Source: Deltaproteobacteria bacterium UBA2957 (lineage in GTDB: Bacteria; Myxococcota_A; UBA796). Taken from it: DNA of 38,950 nucleotides. Position 1 is the stretch's first letter, and the number at the start of each line of letters is the position of its first letter. Shown here piece after piece: positions 32,669 to 38,950 of this stretch. The notes below the pieces were generated by a model that saw nothing but the letters and a program-made list of their open reading frames with translations, searched no databases and was not told the origin of the DNA. The position numbers and the translations under genes were made by a program. The stretch covers positions 1 to 38,950 of the forward strand of contig DEBL01000088.1 in the NCBI GenBank assembly GCA_002348535.1, given 5' to 3'.

Positions 32669-32926
32669 TCAGCCGTCGTCGCCGATCGCCTCGACGGGGC
32701 AGTTCTCCAGTGCTTCGTAGCACTCTTCGAGTTCGTCCTCGGAGTCGGGCTGCTTGTAACAAATGTCGTGATCTTCATCGTCGCTCATTCGGAAGTTGTT
32801 GGGCGCAGCATCCCCGCACACCGAGCATAAGATGCACTCTTTGTCGACATAGAACGAGACTGTCTGACCATTGATGGTGACACTCCCACCGATGTTGTCT
32901 TCCCATTTCTCTTCTTTCTCGGCCAA
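32669..32926 (-). CDS. Ferredoxin, single 4Fe-4S cluster type
   Basis: The product has the cluster motif CILCSVC (Cys31, 34, 37, counting from TTG 32926) and a distal CPVEAIG (Cys76), enough for one 4Fe-4S cluster. The acidic surface (DDEDHD, DSEDELEE) fits an electron carrier. Two more Cys (in ICYK and EECYE) are present. No ATG is available in frame; TTG 32926 is chosen because GGAG lies six bases upstream, and TTG 32938 is the alternative. The gene is downstream of and on the opposite strand from peptide deformylase, and no redox partner gene is adjacent. Confidence 0.85.
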   Translation of the reverse strand: MAEKEEKWEDNIGGSVTINGQTVSFYVDKECILCSVCGDAAPNNFRMSDDEDHDICYKQPDSEDELEECYEALENCPVEAIGDDG

Positions 32927-33014
32927 CTTGGTCTCCAACCGAACCGATATGCTCCGTTCGCCTTTCGATTGTTACCCAGACGGCATTCCATTGGCAACAT
33001 GATAGACCGATCCT

Positions 33015-33530
33015 ATGGCCATTCTAAAAGTAGCTCGCATGGGTAATCCGGTCCTCCGCCGGGTTGCCGACCCCATACCTCCAGACGAAATTTCCAGTGC
33101 CCCAGTCCAGCGATTGATCCGGGACATGCTGGACACGGTCATCGAATACGACGGGGTTGGACTCGCCGCACCGCAGGTCCACCAGAGCGTTCGCATTGTG
33201 TTGCTGACCTTCGACCCGGAGGAGGGATTTGAGGTCTGGATCAACCCTGTGTTGACTCCCACCACGGATGAGACTGCGGTCAACACAGAGGGATGTTTGA
33301 GCATTCCGGGCCTTCGCGGCGAGGTGCGGCGCCCCGCTGGCGTTCATGTGACGGGCTACGACCATTTGGGAAATCAGTTTGAACGCGAACTCGATGGATT
33401 TCCTGCGGTGGTGGCCCAGCATGAATGCGATCACTTGGATGGCGTGCTCTACGTCGACAAGGTCGACCACCACAGCCTCAGCTTCCTTGAGGAGTGGCGC
33501 CGATTCCGGACGACGGAGGATCAAGATTGA
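33015..33530 (+). CDS. def: Peptide deformylase
   Basis: The 171-residue product has the three deformylase motifs: GVGLAAPQ (47-54), EGCLSIPG with the metal ligand Cys94, and QHECDHLDG with His136, Glu137 and His140. It removes the formyl group from nascent proteins using Fe2+ or another metal. The start ATG 33015 lacks a strong ribosome-binding site. Its stop overlaps the start of the TPR gene (TGATG). No methionyl-tRNA formyltransferase gene follows, unlike the common def-fmt pair. Confidence 0.97.
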   Translation: MAILKVARMGNPVLRRVADPIPPDEISSAPVQRLIRDMLDTVIEYDGVGLAAPQVHQSVRIVLLTFDPEEGFEVWINPVLTPTTDETAVNTEGCLSIPGLRGEVRRPAGVHVTGYDHLGNQFERELDGFPAVVAQHECDHLDGVLYVDKVDHHSLSFLEEWRRFRTTEDQD

Positions 33531-34783
33531 TGGGGTGGTTGGCACAACTCATGGGGACTGACCCCGATTCGCAGGTTGCCAAGGCCCAGAAGTTCATCGA
33601 CTTGGGTGAATTTCACGAAGCCCGATGGCTCCTCAAAGCACTTGACCACCCGAAGGCGCCAGACCTTCTGCGCGTGGCGCGAAACGGTTTAGTGGAAGCC
33701 AATCTTGAAGAGGGTCGGGCTCGGTACAGCGCGGGCGATCGTGCGGGGGCGGAAGAACACCTCGCACTGGCGCGCGAGTTTGGAGCAACTGCTGAAGAGT
33801 TGCGCGCTGCGCGACGCTCTGGACGCGAAAACATGCCCAAACCGAAGCCAAAACCGGTTCAGGCCGACACCAAACCTGCTGGCGACGACCCGATTTGGTC
33901 CCTTCCACCGGATGACCCTCGACTGCGCTTCGCGCTCCTGATCGAGCGGTACCCGGAACACCTTCGAGAGCGAATGCTGGCGCTGGGCGCCGAATTCGCA
34001 GCTGCAGCGATGTTGACGGAGAACGGTCAACCAAAGCAAGCCCTCCACGCCCTAAAGGCTTTCACCGGAGTGGACGATGTGGCCCGGTTCGAACGCGCCA
34101 AGGCTGCAATCGCAGCCGAAGAACTTCCTGCGGCCGCAAGCGAGTTGTTGAGCTTTGGCGACACCGTTGGCCACCAAGTGATCGGCTCCTCGCACACTGC
34201 AGTCATGTTGGTGCAGACGTTGGTTCGCATCGGGCGAGCCGAGGAAGCGCTCACCCGAATTGAACCCGAAGTCGCATCCAGTTCGAGTCCTGCGGAGCGT
34301 GTCATGCTCGCGAGCGCAGAGGCGCAATTGTTGTTTATGGTCGGGCGGATCGACGAAGCGGACACCAAGACAACCGCGCTGCTCCGTGAGTCCAGTCGGG
34401 ACATGGGCTTGGTGAAATTACTGGCTCGCATCCGCATCCGAAAGGGCAACCGCATCAACGCGATGCAGCTGCTGGAGGATGGCTTGAACCGCTGCTGCTC
34501 GGCCCCCGGAAAATGCGGGTCTCAACCGCTCGACCTTGAGGCCATACGGTTGTTGCTGATTCTGTACCTTGAGGATCGCTTGGAACCCAAGCGTGTCCGG
34601 GAGCTAATGGCGGACTTGAAGGCCAACCGCAAGCAAACCGTATGGGATGACGGATACATCGCAGCCTTGATGGATCGAAACGATGCTCAACCCTCGCTGA
34701 ACAACCGCATCGATACTTTGGCAAAAGCACTTGGACCCAACGATCCTCGCCACGAAACGTTGAGGCGAGCCTTCGGCGATTAG
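33530..34783 (+). CDS. TPR-type helical-repeat protein
   Basis: ATG 33530 overlaps the def stop and has GGAGG about nine bases upstream. The 417-residue product is almost wholly helical, with TPR-like units (AQKFIDLGEFHEARWLLKAL, ARYSAGDRAGAEEHLALARE, LVRIGRAEEALTRIEPEV, LLFMVGRIDEADTKTTALL). A Lys/Pro-rich linker at about 105-120 (PKPKPKPVQADTKP) splits it in two. It has no signal peptide or enzyme domain, so it is probably a protein-protein scaffold. Two Cys pairs near the end (RCCSAPGKCG) are unusual for the rest of the protein. Its partner is unknown. Confidence 0.8.
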   Translation: MGWLAQLMGTDPDSQVAKAQKFIDLGEFHEARWLLKALDHPKAPDLLRVARNGLVEANLEEGRARYSAGDRAGAEEHLALAREFGATAEELRAARRSGRENMPKPKPKPVQADTKPAGDDPIWSLPPDDPRLRFALLIERYPEHLRERMLALGAEFAAAAMLTENGQPKQALHALKAFTGVDDVARFERAKAAIAAEELPAAASELLSFGDTVGHQVIGSSHTAVMLVQTLVRIGRAEEALTRIEPEVASSSSPAERVMLASAEAQLLFMVGRIDEADTKTTALLRESSRDMGLVKLLARIRIRKGNRINAMQLLEDGLNRCCSAPGKCGSQPLDLEAIRLLLILYLEDRLEPKRVRELMADLKANRKQTVWDDGYIAALMDRNDAQPSLNNRIDTLAKALGPNDPRHETLRRAFGD

Positions 34784-35397
34784 GGTCGTGTCCGACTTCG
34801 GGCAAGCATTCCCTGACGGGCTTCGAGTTCCCGGTGGGACCATTCCTCAAAGAACCGCTCTTGACGCGCGGCGTCGAGATTGCCGCCGCCAACTTGGCCG
34901 CGAACACGCTCTGTGACTCGCTGAAGGATGCACGCGGCGGCCACGGAGACATTGAGTGATTCCGTCAGTCCGTGCATGGGAACACACACGGCGCCATCGC
35001 ACAACTCCCGGGCTCGTTCGCTCACCCCGGTGAGTTCAGCGCCCATCAAAATCGCAATGTTGCCATCAATGGGGACTGTGTCGGGTGTGAACGATTGGTC
35101 CATCAAGTCTGCAATAAAGATCGAAAACCCCCGTTCACGCAGGGCTGCGACGGCGTCATCGGTCGAAGTCCACCGGTGCAGCTCCAGCCACCGCTCTGAG
35201 CCACGCGCAGCGCCTTTGCTGGTTTTGAAAGCCTTTGTGACAAGGTGCACCTCGTGAACCCCAAAGCACTCGCAACTGCGAAGAATTGCCGATGCATTGT
35301 GGCGCCGATGCACCGCCTCCAAGACCACGACAACCGATCCCAGCCTGTGGGACAGCATGTGCCGCACGCGGGCTCGCCGATCGTCGCTGATGCTCAC
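34780..35397 (-). CDS. trmH: tRNA 2'-O-methyltransferase, TrmH/SpoU family
   Basis: GTG 35397 overlaps the stop of the preceding gene (GTGA) and gives 205 residues; a longer frame would lie inside that gene. The SpoU motifs are present: motif 1 NASAILRSCECFG (Asn34, Arg40), motif 2 LMGAELTGVS (117-126) and motif 3 VPMHGLTESLNVSVA, which forms the trefoil knot. TrmH methylates the ribose of G18 in tRNA; assignment to this exact target rests on the close motif set and short length, and rRNA methylation is the alternative. It shares a four-base stop overlap (TTAG) with the TPR gene. Confidence 0.85.
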   Translation of the reverse strand: MSISDDRRARVRHMLSHRLGSVVVVLEAVHRRHNASAILRSCECFGVHEVHLVTKAFKTSKGAARGSERWLELHRWTSTDDAVAALRERGFSIFIADLMDQSFTPDTVPIDGNIAILMGAELTGVSERARELCDGAVCVPMHGLTESLNVSVAAACILQRVTERVRGQVGGGNLDAARQERFFEEWSHRELEARQGMLARSRTRP

Positions 35398-36200
35398 CGC
35401 TTGTACAGCGTGAGCCGCGCACCAGCATAGGGCACAGACAGTGTCGACTGGGTCAGCATGTAGGGCAGATTTGAGCCGCCCTCCGTGATGTCCATGCGCA
35501 TCAGGCCATCGCGTGTGGCCCAATGCCCCTGCGTCACCGTCTCTTTGTCTTCCACGATCGACTGAACCCGAAGTTCCCCGTTGCTTTCGAAGAAGAACGT
35601 CAGCTTGGTGGTGAGCCCGCGCATTTTCGCGCTGCCTTCCCACTTTCCGACCACAGCTGCATCTTGCACCCATGGGCTTTGTGTGGTCTTGGTTCCCCAG
35701 CCTTCTCCGCCTTTATTGAGGCTATCCACCTCACCCCATGGCGTTCCATCTTGGCCAGCTCCAAGCACTTCCACCTTGCCCCACTGCACGCCTGTGGGGG
35801 TGGGCTGGAGAGATTGCAAGAGCGCATCGGGGTCCAGACTCACCACATGGTCAGGACCCGCAATAACGGCCCACCACATCGCCACAGTCGGCTCTGCCCA
35901 GTACAGCTTGGCGCGTCCCAAGTGCTCGGGTCCAACGAGGTTAATGTGGCCATTCGGCTCGATACCGAAGCGCTCAATCGCGATTCCTTTTTTGAGCAGC
36001 GATGCCACCACTTCTTCGGGAAGCCCCTTCGCTCGCTCGAGCCGGAACTCGAGGACCTGCCCCTTCTCGGGATGGTCGGGGTCGAGAACCGCCGCATCAG
36101 AACCAATGGCAGTCCATCCAATCGGAGGGGTCAAGGCGAGGCTGTTCGACGAGGTCAAGGTCGCAAACAGACAGACAAAGGATAGAAATAATCGTTTCAT
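35394..36200 (-). CDS. Exported protein of unknown function with C-terminal lipocalin-like domain
   Basis: The 268-residue product begins with a signal peptide (MKRLFLSFVCLFATLTSSNSLAL). The middle part resembles no family that I know; it contains GLPEEVVASLLKKGIAIERFG and VSLDPDALLQSLQPT. The last 85 residues form a small beta-barrel-like domain (VVGKWEGSAKMRG, LTFFFESNGELRV, THGHWATRDG-type spacing around QGHWATRDGLMRMD, then RLTLYKR) similar in pattern to lipocalin-like domains. The gene is followed by trmH with overlapping stop and start, which is probably packing rather than function. Confidence 0.6.
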   Translation of the reverse strand: MKRLFLSFVCLFATLTSSNSLALTPPIGWTAIGSDAAVLDPDHPEKGQVLEFRLERAKGLPEEVVASLLKKGIAIERFGIEPNGHINLVGPEHLGRAKLYWAEPTVAMWWAVIAGPDHVVSLDPDALLQSLQPTPTGVQWGKVEVLGAGQDGTPWGEVDSLNKGGEGWGTKTTQSPWVQDAAVVGKWEGSAKMRGLTTKLTFFFESNGELRVQSIVEDKETVTQGHWATRDGLMRMDITEGGSNLPYMLTQSTLSVPYAGARLTLYKR

Positions 36201-36262
36201 GGCAGCCTGAAGGTATCACGTTGTGGGTCGTCAACGCCCGCATGGAGTCATAGTAGGCATGC

Positions 36263-36748
36263 ATGAAACGGATGCTGAAGGATTGGGCTGTAGCCCTGTC
36301 GCTTGGAATTGTTGTCTTTTTGGGAATTCAGTGGCTGCAGCCAAAGCCACAAATTCCCGAGATTGCGCCCGACTTTACGGTGCAAACGCTCGAAGGCGAT
36401 GCCATTACGCTCAGTGAATTGAGAGGGTCACCCGTTGTGATCAACTTCTGGGCGACGTGGTGCGGTCCATGCCGTCAAGAAGTCCCCGCATTTTCGGCCT
36501 TTGCCAAGGCCCACCCAGAGATTCCCGTACTCGGTCTCTCAGTTGACGACGGCCCCATCTCTCGCGTCAAGCGCATCGTAAAGGAGTGGTCCATTGCCTA
36601 CCCCGTCGCCGTCGTCGGTGAGGCACTGCAAGCGCAATACGACATCTCCACGCTTCCCACCACCGTTGTGCTCGATGAAAATGGAAAAGTGACGCGGGTC
36701 CATGTGGGTGTGATGTCCGAATCTCAACTGGCCCGAGCGGTGCGCTAA
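36263..36748 (+). CDS. TlpA/ResA-type membrane-anchored thioredoxin
   Basis: The 161-residue product has an N-terminal membrane anchor (about 8-24), then a thioredoxin fold facing the periplasm: APDFTVQTLEGDAITLSELRG, the redox motif WCGPC with Cys67 and Cys70, and the cis-Pro loop STLPTTVVLDENG. Members of this family reduce disulfides for cytochrome c maturation or metal-site assembly. No cytochrome c biogenesis gene is adjacent, so its target is open. It shares a four-base stop overlap (CTAA) with the convergent aat gene. Confidence 0.88.
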   Translation: MKRMLKDWAVALSLGIVVFLGIQWLQPKPQIPEIAPDFTVQTLEGDAITLSELRGSPVVINFWATWCGPCRQEVPAFSAFAKAHPEIPVLGLSVDDGPISRVKRIVKEWSIAYPVAVVGEALQAQYDISTLPTTVVLDENGKVTRVHVGVMSESQLARAVR

Positions 36749-37452
36749 GCGAGCGGGAAAAAATCCTCATCGAAGGACCAATGGCGCACCGGACTTGCCG
36801 CTCGCACGGCCAATCCCAATCGATCGAGGTAGTCCGACCGGTCGATCTCCATCGCGCCCATTCGCTCGAGGGTCGGTGTGTGCACCTGAGCATCGATCAA
36901 CTCAAAACCCCAGCGTTCCAGTTGCCGAACCAGCCAAACCAATGCGATCTTCGAAGCATCGGAGACCGTGCTGAACATGCTCTCGCCCGCAAACATCTTC
37001 CCCATTGCAACGCCGTAGAGTCCGCCAACCAGACGGTCATCGAGCCACACCTCGACCGAGTGAGCATGACCCAATTGGTGGAGGTGTATATAGGCCTCTC
37101 GCATTGCCATCGTGATCCATGTGCCGTCTTGACCCGGCCGGGGAATCGTCTTGCAGGACTCGATCACCCGCGGAAAGGCAGAATCCATCGTCACGCGCAA
37201 CTCTCTCTTCCGAAGCGTCTTGCGAAGGCTGCGCCCGACGCGAAGGTCGGTCGGCACCAAGACGCATCGGGGATCGGGGGAAAACCAGAGAATCGGTTGC
37301 CCTTCGGAGTACCAAGGAAAAATTCCATTTGCATACGCCAAGCGCAAACGGTCTGGATGCAGGTCGCCGCCCACGCCGAGCAAACCACTGGGCTCGGCAA
37401 GACTGGCATGGGGGAAGACGTGTTCTTCCTCGGGAATCCGGTAAACAGGCAC
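36745..37452 (-). CDS. aat: Leucyl/phenylalanyl-tRNA-protein transferase
   Basis: The 235-residue product has the normal Aat length and blocks: GLLGVGGDLHPDRL, AYANGIFPWYSEGQPILWFSP with the following DPR, the central HAHSVEVWLDD, LVGGLYGVAMGKMFAGESMFS and the end ALVWLVRQLERWGFELIDAQ. It adds Leu or Phe to proteins with N-terminal Arg or Lys, marking them for ClpAP in the N-degron pathway. GTG 37452 is the start; no clear ribosome-binding site is seen. The clpS/clpA genes that often neighbour it are not in the window. Confidence 0.96.
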   Translation of the reverse strand: MPVYRIPEEEHVFPHASLAEPSGLLGVGGDLHPDRLRLAYANGIFPWYSEGQPILWFSPDPRCVLVPTDLRVGRSLRKTLRKRELRVTMDSAFPRVIESCKTIPRPGQDGTWITMAMREAYIHLHQLGHAHSVEVWLDDRLVGGLYGVAMGKMFAGESMFSTVSDASKIALVWLVRQLERWGFELIDAQVHTPTLERMGAMEIDRSDYLDRLGLAVRAASPVRHWSFDEDFFPLA

Positions 37453-37486
37453 GAAGAAAGACTACAAGATCTGACGCTGCCGTGAG

Positions 37487-37502
37487 TGTTCCACGGGGAA
37501 CA
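37487..37502. other. parS-like palindrome, intergenic
   Basis: TGTTCCACGGGGAACA differs at one base (position 10) from TGTTCCACGTGGAACA. The outer arms GTGTTCC (37486-37492) and GGAACAC (37497-37503) are perfect inverted repeats around ACGG. It shares 16 of 18 positions with the site at 1107-1124. It lies in the 73-base gap between divergent aat and the B3/B4-domain gene. It could instead be a repressor operator for one of these genes. Confidence 0.45.
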
Positions 37503-37525
37503 CCTTCCCGGGATACACCCTTTTG

Positions 37526-38155
37526 ATGAACATCACGCTCGACCCTCACCCGCTTCTCGACGCTGCATTTCTGCACACCACATGGCCGACCCCTCTCCGT
37601 GAGGTCCAGACTCTCGCGGACTTGGATGCATGGTTTTCGCCGGACGCTGCGCCGCCCATTGATCGTCCCGATACCCTCAAACCGATCGTCCGGGATCTGC
37701 TGCGCCACGGAGGCTTCAAGCCAAGCGGTCGGAGCAAGCCCGCCTCGGAGTATCTGGTCGGAGCTGTAAATCGCAACGCAATGGGCAGCATCAATGCCGC
37801 GGTCGATTGCTGCAATGTCGCGAGTTTATGGTCCGGGTTGCCCATCAGTGTGGTCGATGCCCAGCGCGGACTCGGTCCTTGGCGAGTTGGCATTGCCGAG
37901 CCGGGCACAGAGTACGTGTTCAATCCAACCGGTCAGGTCATCGCCATCGGCGGATTGATCTCTCTCTTTGATTCGATCGGCCCGTGCGGCGGACCGGTCA
38001 AGGACTCGCAACGAACCAAGACCGGCGCCGATACAACCGAAACGCTGAGCGTCGTCTGGGGTACCCGTGCATTGGATGGTCGAACCGATTCGGTGACGGC
38101 GTGGTACGTCAGCCTAATGGAGTCGCTGGGTGCCTCGGTGAGCCGAATTCACTAG
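37526..38155 (+). CDS. B3/B4 tRNA-binding-domain protein (PheRS beta-like domain)
   Basis: With ATG 37526 the product has 209 residues; an adjacent TTG at 37523 could add one. It matches the B3/B4 domain of phenylalanyl-tRNA synthetase beta chain as found in stand-alone proteins: RHGGFKPSGRSKPASEYLV, MGSINAAVDCCNVASLWSGL, PISVVDAQRGLGPWRVG, and the end containing IGPCGGPVKDSQRTKT. Stand-alone B3/B4 proteins are thought to act in tRNA-related editing or peptide chemistry; the function here is unproven. It starts divergent to aat with a palindrome between, and shares a four-base stop overlap (CTAG) with the SNF2-type gene. Confidence 0.78.
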   Translation: MNITLDPHPLLDAAFLHTTWPTPLREVQTLADLDAWFSPDAAPPIDRPDTLKPIVRDLLRHGGFKPSGRSKPASEYLVGAVNRNAMGSINAAVDCCNVASLWSGLPISVVDAQRGLGPWRVGIAEPGTEYVFNPTGQVIAIGGLISLFDSIGPCGGPVKDSQRTKTGADTTETLSVVWGTRALDGRTDSVTAWYVSLMESLGASVSRIH

Positions 38156-38950
38156 GCCAGAAGCGCCATGAGATCTTCGCGGGTGATCGCGGATGCTTGA
38201 TCGGCTCCCCCCAAGGCGGCTTCCGCGAGCGCACGTTTTCGTTGCTGTAGCGCAATAATCCGCTCTTCGACCGTGTCTTCCGCGACCAAGCGATACACCA
38301 GAACCGGTTTGTCTTGACCAATCCGGTGCGTCCGGTCGGCAGCCTGATCTTCCACTGCCGGGTTCCACCAAGGGTCCACCAAAAAGACATGATCGGCGGC
38401 GGTCAGGTTGAGACCCGTCCCGCCGGCCTTGAGGCTGATGAGCATCACGGGCGGGCCATCGTCACCCTGAAAGATGTCGACCATTCCTTGGCGATCCCGC
38501 GTTTGTCCATCGAGGCGGATGAACGGAATGTTGGCGGCGTCGAGGTGGGGCTCAATTCGGTCGAGCAAACCGGTCCACTGGGAGAAGACGAGGGACTTAT
38601 GCCCTTCTGCAATGATGGAAACCAGCGTGTCCACCAACAGGTCGATCTTCGAGGAGCCCTCCGCGTCCTGCCCCGGCACAAGACCGCTGTGGCACGATGC
38701 TTGGCGAAGTCGAAGCAGCGCCTCAAGTGCGGCCATTACATTGCCTGAGCCCATCCGCTCAACCATCTTGGTCTGCGTGGCAACCCGAACAGTGTTGTAG
38801 ACATCTCGTTCAGCTGGCGAGAGTTGACAGCGGAGAACAATCTCCGTGCGCGGCGGCAATTCTGGTGCCACTTCACTCTTGAGCCGCCGCAACACGAAGG
38901 GTCGGATCCGCTCGCGAAGGTGTGAGGCAACGCCCGCATCCGCACGGGCG
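38152..38950 (-). CDS. SNF2-family helicase, C-terminal part (5' end outside the window)
   Basis: The frame stays open to the window edge, so only the C-terminal part is seen: 265 residues. It begins LRERIRPFVLRRLKSEVAPE, the conserved block at the junction of the two RecA lobes in SNF2 proteins. It continues through the second lobe: DTLVSIIAEGHKSLVFSQWT, RLDGQTRDRQGMVDIF, LISLKAGGTGLNLTAADHVF (motif V) and VEDQAADRTHRIGQ (motif VI). It is an ATP-dependent DNA translocase of the bacterial RapA/HepA-like group, remodelling DNA-protein or transcription complexes. N-terminal domains cannot be seen. Confidence 0.92.
   Translation of the reverse strand, partial: ARADAGVASHLRERIRPFVLRRLKSEVAPELPPRTEIVLRCQLSPAERDVYNTVRVATQTKMVERMGSGNVMAALEALLRLRQASCHSGLVPGQDAEGSSKIDLLVDTLVSIIAEGHKSLVFSQWTGLLDRIEPHLDAANIPFIRLDGQTRDRQGMVDIFQGDDGPPVMLISLKAGGTGLNLTAADHVFLVDPWWNPAVEDQAADRTHRIGQDKPVLVYRLVAEDTVEERIIALQQRKRALAEAALGGADQASAITREDLMALLA

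Noticed and set aside
1..38950. CRISPR arrays, tRNA or rRNA genes, insertion sequences, prophage genes
   Set aside because: No spaced direct repeats, cloverleaf-like sequence, transposase or phage structural gene was recognised in any frame or gap.
1..38950. Replication origin in the window
   Set aside because: Apart from the two parS-like sites, I saw no DnaA-box cluster and no dnaA, dnaN, gyrB or parAB gene.

Overview
The window reads as a compact chromosomal segment of a Gram-negative bacterium. The signs are signal peptides, lipoproteins, two outer-membrane beta-barrels ending in Phe, Hsp15, Aat and a PilZ protein. GTG and TTG starts are frequent, and the G+C content looks high (my impression is near 60%). 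The rpsO-pnp-dut order, the PCGCS-type periplasmic phosphatase-like protein and the mix of families suggest a member of the Myxococcota / former Deltaproteobacteria. This is inference; no 16S or other marker is present to settle it.

Region 1 (1-8764, + strand) is the most distinctive part. The 3' end of a zinc-type alcohol dehydrogenase / quinone reductase is followed by five tightly coupled genes: a lipoprotein alpha-amylase (GH13), a lipoprotein isoamylase/debranching enzyme (GH13), an outer-membrane beta-barrel, a small lipoprotein of unknown function, and an exported alpha-amylase with a C-terminal CBM20 starch-binding domain. Together they look like a cell-envelope alpha-glucan (starch/glycogen) degradation and uptake system without SusC/SusD.

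Region 2 (8754-15503) holds a LysM lipoprotein, an AT-rich divergent promoter region, a ZnT9-like cation diffusion facilitator coupled to pterin carbinolamine dehydratase, a small unknown protein, a coupled pair of cyclic-nucleotide-binding-domain proteins, a MOSC protein and an APC permease fused to EIIA-like and RCK_C domains.

Region 3 (15525-22487, - strand) contains rpsO-pnp-dut, with a promoter, an intrinsic terminator and a start-codon hairpin in front of pnp. Upstream of it lies a three-gene set: Gfo/Idh-like protein, GT-C-type membrane protein and B12-binding radical SAM protein.

Region 4 (22540-29958) holds a covalent-FAD amine oxidase of the sarcosine oxidase family, an Hsp15-like S4 protein, a tandem DsbA/HCCA-isomerase-like protein, an operon of a membrane-anchored PD-(D/E)XK protein, a GT87 mannosyltransferase-like protein and uvrB, and a divergent YheC/YheD-like ATP-grasp protein.

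Region 5 (30006-38950) has a PilZ protein, a metallophosphatase-like exported protein, a second beta-barrel, a ferredoxin, peptide deformylase, a TPR protein, TrmH, an exported protein of unknown function, a TlpA-type thioredoxin, Aat, a B3/B4-domain protein and the C-terminal part of a SNF2-family helicase that runs off the window.

No intergenic stretch exceeds about 300 bases. Many convergent gene pairs share their stop codons. Two parS-like palindromes, at 1108-1123 and 37487-37502, raise the possibility that the segment lies near the replication origin, although no parAB, dnaA or gyrB gene is visible. I saw no tRNA, rRNA, CRISPR array or insertion sequence.
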